Part shown: positions 5,882-9,611 of the stretch, in pieces
Layout of the letters: every line of letters begins with the position of its first letter
Position numbering within the stretch: position 1 is the first letter of the stretch
From: Bacillota bacterium
GTDB taxonomy: Bacteria > Bacillota > Clostridia > Peptostreptococcales > Anaerovoracaceae
NCBI GenBank assembly: GCA_017386805.1
Contig: JAFOGM010000283.1
Location: forward strand, 1-9,611
DNA: 9,611 nt
Direction: 5' to 3'
Notes under the pieces: model-generated
Told to the model about the DNA's origin: nothing
Database searches by the model: none
The model's input: the letters and a program-made list of their open reading frames with translations, nothing else
Program-made: the position numbers and the translations under genes

Positions 5882-7000
5882 ATGTATATTAAAGAGATCA
5901 GTTTATTGCAATTTCGAAATTACGGGACCATGAGCCTGGAATTTCACAAAAAACTGAATGTGATCACAGGAAACAACGCCCAGGGAAAGACCAATCTTCT
6001 GGAAGGAATTTATGTGATGAGTCTGGGAAAATCTTTCCGAACCAGCCGCGACAGTGAGATGATCGGGTTCGGTAAGGATTTTTGCCGTGCAAAAACGGTA
6101 TCTGTCAAGGATGATCGGGAGACAGAAATCGAAATCACTTACAAAAAAGAGGGTAAGCTGATCAAAATCGATGGTGTCCGCGCTCCAAAAACCAGCGATC
6201 TCCTGGAACATGTGTATGCGGTGGTGTTCTCTCCGGAAGATTTGAAGATCGTCAAGGAAGAACCGGAAAAACGCCGGAAGTTCATCGACCGTGAACTGTG
6301 TCAGATTCGTCCTGTGTATTACAAAAATCTCGGTCGTTACAAAAAAGTTCTTCAAAACAGAAACTTTTTACTGAAGGATGGGGTTACAGATCAGGCTCTG
6401 TTGGGCGTATATGATGAAGAACTTGCCGATTACGGCGCCCGCATCATCATGGATCGTGCCCGATTTATTGAAAAGCTCAATGAAATTTCCAGAGGGATCC
6501 ACGAACGGATCACCGACGGAAAGGAAGTTCTGGAAATTTCCTATGAAAGCAATGTTCCTGTAAAAGAAGAATTTTCTTCTCAAAAAGAAGAATTTTTGAA
6601 TAAATTACAAAAAGGATTTTCCCGCGATACTTTTAAGGGAAATACCGAATCTGGTCCCCACAAAGACGACCTGAAGATCCAGGTCAATGGGATCGACATC
6701 CGTCATTATGGATCTCAGGGTCAGCAGAGAACGGCTGCTTTGTCTTTAAAATTAGCCGAAATCTATCTGATCAAAGAAGAAACCGGGGAAGATGCCATCC
6801 TGTTACTGGATGACGTATTATCGGAACTGGACGTTCAGAGACAGACGTTTTTATTAAATCGTCTCCAGGAAATCCAGATTTTTATTACGACGACGGAGAT
6901 CAGTCAGACCTTAGCGGACAATTTGTTCGAAGGATATATTTTTGAAGTGGAAAATGGCAGTGTAAAACTGTCGGAAACCATTGAAAAATGCTTGACATAA
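5882..7000 (+). CDS. recF: DNA replication and repair protein RecF
   Basis: RecF is an SMC-like ATPase that, with RecO and RecR, helps load RecA at single-strand gaps and stalled forks. The 372-residue product is typical in length. The N-terminus MYIKEISLLQFRNYG is the family start. Walker A GNNAQGKT is at 30-37, the ABC-type signature YGSQGQQRT at 276-284, and Walker B with the D-loop ILLLDDVLSELD at 306-317. The coiled-coil arm between is short, as expected for RecF. The start is odd: the bases before the ATG (5869-5881) are pyrimidine-rich and offer no Shine-Dalgarno sequence, although the N-terminus matches the family. The small S4-like gene (yaaA) often found between dnaN and recF in Firmicutes is missing. 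The last two codons, TTG ACA, also form the -35 of the rpmH promoter. Confidence 0.97.
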   Translation: MYIKEISLLQFRNYGTMSLEFHKKLNVITGNNAQGKTNLLEGIYVMSLGKSFRTSRDSEMIGFGKDFCRAKTVSVKDDRETEIEITYKKEGKLIKIDGVRAPKTSDLLEHVYAVVFSPEDLKIVKEEPEKRRKFIDRELCQIRPVYYKNLGRYKKVLQNRNFLLKDGVTDQALLGVYDEELADYGARIIMDRARFIEKLNEISRGIHERITDGKEVLEISYESNVPVKEEFSSQKEEFLNKLQKGFSRDTFKGNTESGPHKDDLKIQVNGIDIRHYGSQGQQRTAALSLKLAEIYLIKEETGEDAILLLDDVLSELDVQRQTFLLNRLQEIQIFITTTEISQTLADNLFEGYIFEVENGSVKLSETIEKCLT

Positions 7001-7020
7001 CAGATTTGTAAGTGTATAAT
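6992..7020 (+). promoter_or_regulatory. Perfect-consensus sigma-A promoter for rpmH
   Basis: TTGACA (6992-6997), a 17-nt spacer and TATAAT (7015-7020) match the ideal housekeeping promoter at all 12 positions with the ideal spacing. The -35 lies inside the last two codons of recF and the recF TAA sits in the spacer. Transcription should start near 7027, giving a leader of about 60 nt. Strong promoters are expected for ribosomal-protein genes. Confidence 0.9.
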
Positions 7021-7038
7021 TTACAAGCGATTATGTGT

Positions 7039-7057
7039 GGACATCGATAGGATGTCC
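7039..7057 (+). promoter_or_regulatory. Hairpin in the rpmH leader
   Basis: GGACATC (7039-7045) and GATGTCC (7051-7057) are perfect inverted repeats with a GATAG loop, inside the expected rpmH 5' leader and 17 nt before the AAGGAGG. No U-run follows, so it is not a terminator. It might stabilise the mRNA or take part in regulation of L34 synthesis; the role is not evident from sequence. Confidence 0.4.
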
Positions 7058-7089
7058 CGGAACTCTATGTAAGAAGGAGGTGTACACAG

Positions 7090-7224
7090 ATGAAGATGAC
7101 ATTCCAGCCCAAGGTTAAGCAGAGAAAGAAGGAACACGGTTTCCGTAAGAGAATGGCTACCAAGAACGGCAGAAACGTACTGAAGAGAAGAAGAGCAAGA
7201 GGTAGAAAGTCCCTGACCGCTTAA
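7090..7224 (+). CDS. rpmH: Large ribosomal subunit protein bL34
   Basis: bL34 is a small, very basic protein of the 50S subunit that binds 23S rRNA. The 44-residue product starts MKMTFQPKVKQRKKEHGFRK and ends in RKSLTA; the N-terminal TFQP, the HGFRKRM core and the arginine-rich second half are family hallmarks, and 44 residues is the standard length. The ATG at 7090 follows a very strong AAGGAGGTG site (7074-7082). Its promoter matches the consensus exactly, and its own terminator follows, so it is probably made in excess over the genes downstream. In the common bacterial layout rpmH lies on the other side of oriC, divergent from dnaA; here it follows recF on dnaA's strand. Confidence 0.97.
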   Translation: MKMTFQPKVKQRKKEHGFRKRMATKNGRNVLKRRRARGRKSLTA

Positions 7225-7242
7225 GATTTCCTTTATAGCATA

Positions 7243-7265
7243 GAGACCGCGTACGTGGTCTTTTT
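7243..7265 (+). terminator. Intrinsic terminator or attenuator after rpmH
   Basis: AGACCGC (7244-7250) pairs with GTGGTCT (7255-7261, one G-U wobble), with GTAC (7251-7254) as loop, and is followed directly by a run of T (7261-7265). The hairpin sits 19 nt after the rpmH stop. I see no good promoter between it and rnpA, so partial read-through probably supplies rnpA, yidD, yidC and jag at a lower level than rpmH. Confidence 0.75.
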
Positions 7266-7346
7266 GTTTAGTTAAAAAAGAAATGTTAAGGACAGGAAAA
7301 TTTACCCTTGTAATTTTTCGAAACAAAGCAAAAGAGGTTGACTTTT

Positions 7347-7700
7347 ATGCTGAAACCCAATGTATTGCGAAACAAAAAAGATTTTTCTGCGATTTATAAG
7401 CGCGGAAAATCCATCGGAGACAGATGTGTTGTTCTGTTTTACAGAAAGAACGGTCTGGATTACAGCCGGAAAGCTTTTTTGGCCAGCAAGAAAGTGGGAA
7501 AAAGTGTGGTTCGTAACAGAGCCAGACGATTGATGAAAGAGAGCTACCGGAGTTTGGAAGAGCAGATTCCGGCGGGGTATGACATGATTTTCATTGCTCG
7601 TACCACAATTTGTGATCTGAAATGCGCGGATGTGAAAAAATCGATTGAAGCCGCACTAAAAAGAAGCGGGATTTTACCGAAATCCCCTAAAAAACGGTAA
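7347..7700 (+). CDS. rnpA: Ribonuclease P protein component
   Basis: RnpA is the protein cofactor of RNase P; with the catalytic RNA it removes 5' leaders from tRNA precursors. The 117-residue basic protein has the family size. Visible hallmarks are the N-terminal LRNKKDFSAIYKRGKS (aromatic residues that contact the pre-tRNA leader) and the RNR motif KKVGKSVVRNRARRLMKE (48-65), which contacts the RNase P RNA. The ATG at 7347 is preceded by AAAGAGG (7331-7337) with a 9-nt spacer. An in-frame TTG at 7338 lies at the edge of that site and would leave no ribosome-binding sequence, so it is rejected. It follows rpmH by 122 nt, across a terminator, and yidD begins 6 nt after its stop. rpmH-rnpA is among the most conserved gene pairs in bacteria. 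Confidence 0.96.
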   Translation: MLKPNVLRNKKDFSAIYKRGKSIGDRCVVLFYRKNGLDYSRKAFLASKKVGKSVVRNRARRLMKESYRSLEEQIPAGYDMIFIARTTICDLKCADVKKSIEAALKRSGILPKSPKKR

Positions 7701-7706
7701 GGAGAA

Positions 7707-7922
7707 ATGTTAAAAAAGCTCTTGATCCTTCTTGTAAGAGGATATCAAATATTCATTTCACCACTGTTTCCGGCGAAATGCCGGTTTTATCCCACCTGCT
7801 CCACCTATTTCATCCAAGCCGTGGAGAAATATGGAGCTTTTAAGGGAAGTTATCTTGGAATAAAAAGGATCATGCGTTGTCATCCGTGGAATCACGATGA
7901 ATACTATGATCCTTTGAAGTAA
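7707..7922 (+). CDS. yidD: Membrane protein insertion efficiency factor YidD
   Basis: YidD is a small inner-face membrane-associated protein that improves insertion of membrane proteins together with YidC. The 71-residue product starts MLKKLLILLVRGYQIFISPL, an amphipathic, membrane-binding helix. It carries the family motifs CRFYPTCS (25-32) and RCHPWN (57-62), including Cys25, Cys31 and Cys58. The usual glycine-rich tail after HPW is replaced by NHDEYYDPLK. The ATG at 7707 lies 6 nt after the rnpA stop. The only Shine-Dalgarno-like sequence, AAGGAG, overlaps that stop and leaves just 2 nt to the ATG, so translation may depend on ribosomes finishing rnpA. Placement between rnpA and yidC is the standard context. 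Confidence 0.95.
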   Translation: MLKKLLILLVRGYQIFISPLFPAKCRFYPTCSTYFIQAVEKYGAFKGSYLGIKRIMRCHPWNHDEYYDPLK

Positions 7923-7940
7923 ACGGAGGTAAAATTAGTA

Positions 7941-8654
7941 GTGGGAATTATTGCAAAGCCCCTGGGATTGTTACTGACCGGTATTTACAATATGGTAAAT
8001 AATTATGGTATCGCCCTGATTATCTTTACTATCGTTGTACGTGTTTGTATGATCCCCCTGTATACCAAGCAGATCAAGACATCCGCAGAGATGTCCAGTA
8101 TGCAGCCCAAGATCCAGGAAATTCAGCAGCGTTATGCGAAGAATCCGGAACTGATGCAGCAGAAGATCTCCGAAGTATATGCAGAATATAACTACAATCC
8201 GATGTCCGGTTGTCTGCCGATGCTGATCCAGATGCCGATCATCATGGGTTTATTCGCAATGCTGAGAAACCCCATGCTTTACATGAACAGTGAAAGTATG
8301 ATCATGGCGATCCATGAATCTTTCCTGTGGGTATCCGACCTGAGCCAGCCTGACACCTGGATCCTTCCGATCGCTGCAGGTTTAACTCAGTATTTCTCCT
8401 TTACAACTCAGACCGCTACCATGGATCAGTCGTCCGCTGGAATGATGAGTTCCATGAAGTACTTTTTCCCTGTAATGATCTTCCTGATGGGTAGATCCTT
8501 CCCGGCTGGTCTTTCTCTGTACTGGTTTGTAGGTACCTTAGTGACCATCGCTCAGAACTTCATGCTGAGAGGTTACAAGGACAAGATCAAGGCTCAGGCA
8601 GAAGAAAGCAGAGCTAACAAGAAGAACGGCGGAAAAGACAAGAAAAAGAAGTAG
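7941..8654 (+). CDS. yidC: YidC/Oxa1/Alb3-family membrane protein insertase
   Basis: YidC inserts and folds membrane proteins, alone or with the Sec translocon. The 237-residue product is the short Gram-positive type without the large external domain of E. coli YidC. No lipobox or cleavable lipoprotein signal is visible. The first core segment includes Arg34 (FTIVVRVCMIPLY), matching the conserved groove arginine that attracts negatively charged substrates. A cytoplasmic helical hairpin (about 43-85) follows, then CLPMLIQMPIIMGLFAML (91-108), a segment near 140-157, and two more near 174-209 (YFFPVMIFLM; LSLYWFVGTLVTIAQNFML). The C-terminal tail (211-237) is Lys-rich and may contact ribosomes. 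The start is GTG at 7941; GGAGG (7925-7929) lies 11 nt upstream, a somewhat long spacer, and no better in-frame start exists. Gap to yidD: 18 nt. Confidence 0.96.
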   Translation: MGIIAKPLGLLLTGIYNMVNNYGIALIIFTIVVRVCMIPLYTKQIKTSAEMSSMQPKIQEIQQRYAKNPELMQQKISEVYAEYNYNPMSGCLPMLIQMPIIMGLFAMLRNPMLYMNSESMIMAIHESFLWVSDLSQPDTWILPIAAGLTQYFSFTTQTATMDQSSAGMMSSMKYFFPVMIFLMGRSFPAGLSLYWFVGTLVTIAQNFMLRGYKDKIKAQAEESRANKKNGGKDKKKK

Positions 8655-8668
8655 TGAAGAGGTTGAGA

Positions 8669-9610
8669 ATGGATTATTCGGAAAAGTGGGGAGACAGCAT
8701 CGAAGCTGCTGTCAAATTAGCCCTGATTGACTTAAAGCTGACCGAAGATCAGGTAACTGTAACCGTTCTTGAAGAACCTTCCAAGGGATTTTTCGGAATC
8801 GGTTCCAAACTGGCTAAAGTCAGAGTAGAAAAGAAACCGGAAATGGTTGAAGTCAAGGAAGAACCCAAAGTGGAAGAACCTAAGAAAGACATCATTCCCG
8901 GCAGATTCGAAAACGCTCCTTCCAGAACCAAGTATGATTTCAGAAGAGAAGCGAAGAAAGAACAGAAAAAAGAAACCGCAGAAGTAAAAGAAGTAAGCGA
9001 AACCCGCGAACACCGTGAACCCCGCGAAAAGCGTGAACACAAGGAACGCAGAGATCGCCGCAATGATAACAGAAGAGACCATAAGGAACGCAGAGAACCG
9101 AAGGCTGAATATGCAGTTGCTGAAAAGCCGGTTCTGAGAGAACGTCCGGCAGATCTGGTGGAAACCACTGATCATCCGGTATACCTGTTCTTACAGGAAG
9201 TTGCTACCAACATGGGTCTGACCCTGGACATCACTGCATCCTTCAATGCTGAAAATGTCTATATCGACATCAACGGTAAGGACAGCGGTACTATCATTGG
9301 TAAGAGAGGCCAGACTCTGGATGCGATCCAGTATCTGTGCAGCTTAGTTGCCAATAAGAGCAGCGAAAACTATGTTCGCGTTGTCATCGATGCTGAAAAT
9401 TACAGAGCAAAGAGAGAACGCACCTTAGAACAGCTGGCAAACCGCCTGGCTGACAAGGTTCGTAAGACTGGCCGCAGCGTACGCTTAGAGCCCATGAATC
9501 CTTACGAACGTAAGGTGATCCACGCAACTCTGCAGAACAGAAATGGCGTGACCACCCGCAGCGAAGGGGAAGAACCTTACAGAAGAGTTATTATCGAACC
9601 TGTAAGATAA
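8669..9610 (+). CDS. khpB: RNA-binding protein Jag/KhpB (Jag-N, KH and R3H domains)
   Basis: Jag (also KhpB or EloR) is an RNA-binding protein that, in streptococci and other Firmicutes, works with KhpA in control of cell elongation and division; its gene commonly follows yidC. From the ATG at 8669 the product is 313 residues. Jag-N spans about 1-54 with the diagnostic KGFFGIG (39-45). A long low-complexity linker (about 55-165) is first Glu/Lys-rich, then strongly Arg/Glu-rich. The KH domain (about 168-240) has the GKRG loop (211-214), and the R3H domain follows with Arg281 and His285 in NPYERKVIHATL. The ATG is favoured because AAGAGG (8657-8662) lies 6 nt upstream; a GTG at 8654 overlapping the yidC stop would add five residues but has a poor ribosome site. 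It is likely co-transcribed with yidC. The stop is the second-last codon position of the window, so no downstream terminator can be judged. Confidence 0.95.
   Translation: MDYSEKWGDSIEAAVKLALIDLKLTEDQVTVTVLEEPSKGFFGIGSKLAKVRVEKKPEMVEVKEEPKVEEPKKDIIPGRFENAPSRTKYDFRREAKKEQKKETAEVKEVSETREHREPREKREHKERRDRRNDNRRDHKERREPKAEYAVAEKPVLRERPADLVETTDHPVYLFLQEVATNMGLTLDITASFNAENVYIDINGKDSGTIIGKRGQTLDAIQYLCSLVANKSSENYVRVVIDAENYRAKRERTLEQLANRLADKVRKTGRSVRLEPMNPYERKVIHATLQNRNGVTTRSEGEEPYRRVIIEPVR
9041..9096 (+). repeat. In-frame direct repeat in the Jag linker
   Basis: AAGGAACGCAGAGA occurs at 9041-9054 and again at 9083-9096, exactly 42 bp (14 codons) apart. Both encode KERR preceded by His, within an Arg/Glu-rich linker. 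It suggests the linker grew by short internal duplication. Confidence 0.6.
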
Positions 9611-9611
9611 G

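Noticed and set aside
7338..7346. TTG start for rnpA three codons upstream of the ATG
   Set aside because: It abuts the AAAGAGG ribosome site itself, so only the ATG at 7347 has correct spacing.
8654..8668. GTG start for jag overlapping the yidC stop
   Set aside because: The ribosome site AAGAGG lies downstream of it and fits the ATG at 8669; the five extra residues are not part of the Jag-N domain.
1..9611. CRISPR array, insertion sequence, phage, toxin-antitoxin or new defence system
   Set aside because: No spaced repeats, terminal inverted repeats, transposase or unknown large gene is present; every substantial coding region is a recognised core gene.

Overview
The window is a chromosomal replication-origin region from a low-to-moderate GC Gram-positive bacterium, most likely a member of the Clostridia. 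Supporting signs are the Firmicutes-type bipartite origin around dnaA, the short YidC that starts with no visible lipoprotein signal peptide, a Jag/KhpB protein with Jag-N, KH and R3H domains, strong GGAGG ribosome-binding sites and consensus sigma-A promoters. I cannot place it to family or genus from sequence alone.

Layout. Positions 1-2675 hold a leftward gyrB-gyrA operon; gyrA leaves the window after 242 codons. Positions 2676-3222 are the AT-rich, T-skewed upstream half of the origin. It carries a promoter for gyrB on the minus strand, a promoter for dnaA on the plus strand, two perfect DnaA boxes in opposite orientation, and a short 10-bp tandem repeat containing a Spo0A-box-like sequence. 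dnaA follows rightward (start at 3223, not at the more upstream in-frame ATG). The 156-bp dnaA-dnaN spacer is the unwinding half of the origin: six DnaA-box-like sites all in one orientation, then six CTA/CTG triplets (DnaA-trio) and an A/T tract that runs into the dnaN ribosome-binding site. dnaN and recF come next, with a UUCG-capped hairpin between them. A perfect TTGACA-17-TATAAT promoter overlaps the recF stop and drives rpmH; a terminator separates rpmH from rnpA-yidD-yidC-jag, which form a tight cluster to the window end.

How they work together. DnaA opens the origin, DnaN clamps the polymerase, RecF supports gap repair at forks, and gyrase removes the supercoils that replication creates. 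The rpmH-rnpA-yidD-yidC-jag block links translation (L34), tRNA processing (RNase P protein), membrane-protein insertion (YidD, YidC) and an RNA-binding regulator (Jag). Every gene points away from the origin, so all are on leading strands.

The most notable feature is gene order. In the common ancestral layout rpmH-rnpA-yidC-jag diverges from dnaA, and gyrB-gyrA follows recF. Here the two flanks are exchanged. One inversion of the oriC-dnaA-dnaN-recF block would give exactly this map. I found no mobile element, CRISPR array, tRNA or rRNA, and no evidence for an unknown defence or metabolic system; the novelty lies in origin architecture and arrangement.
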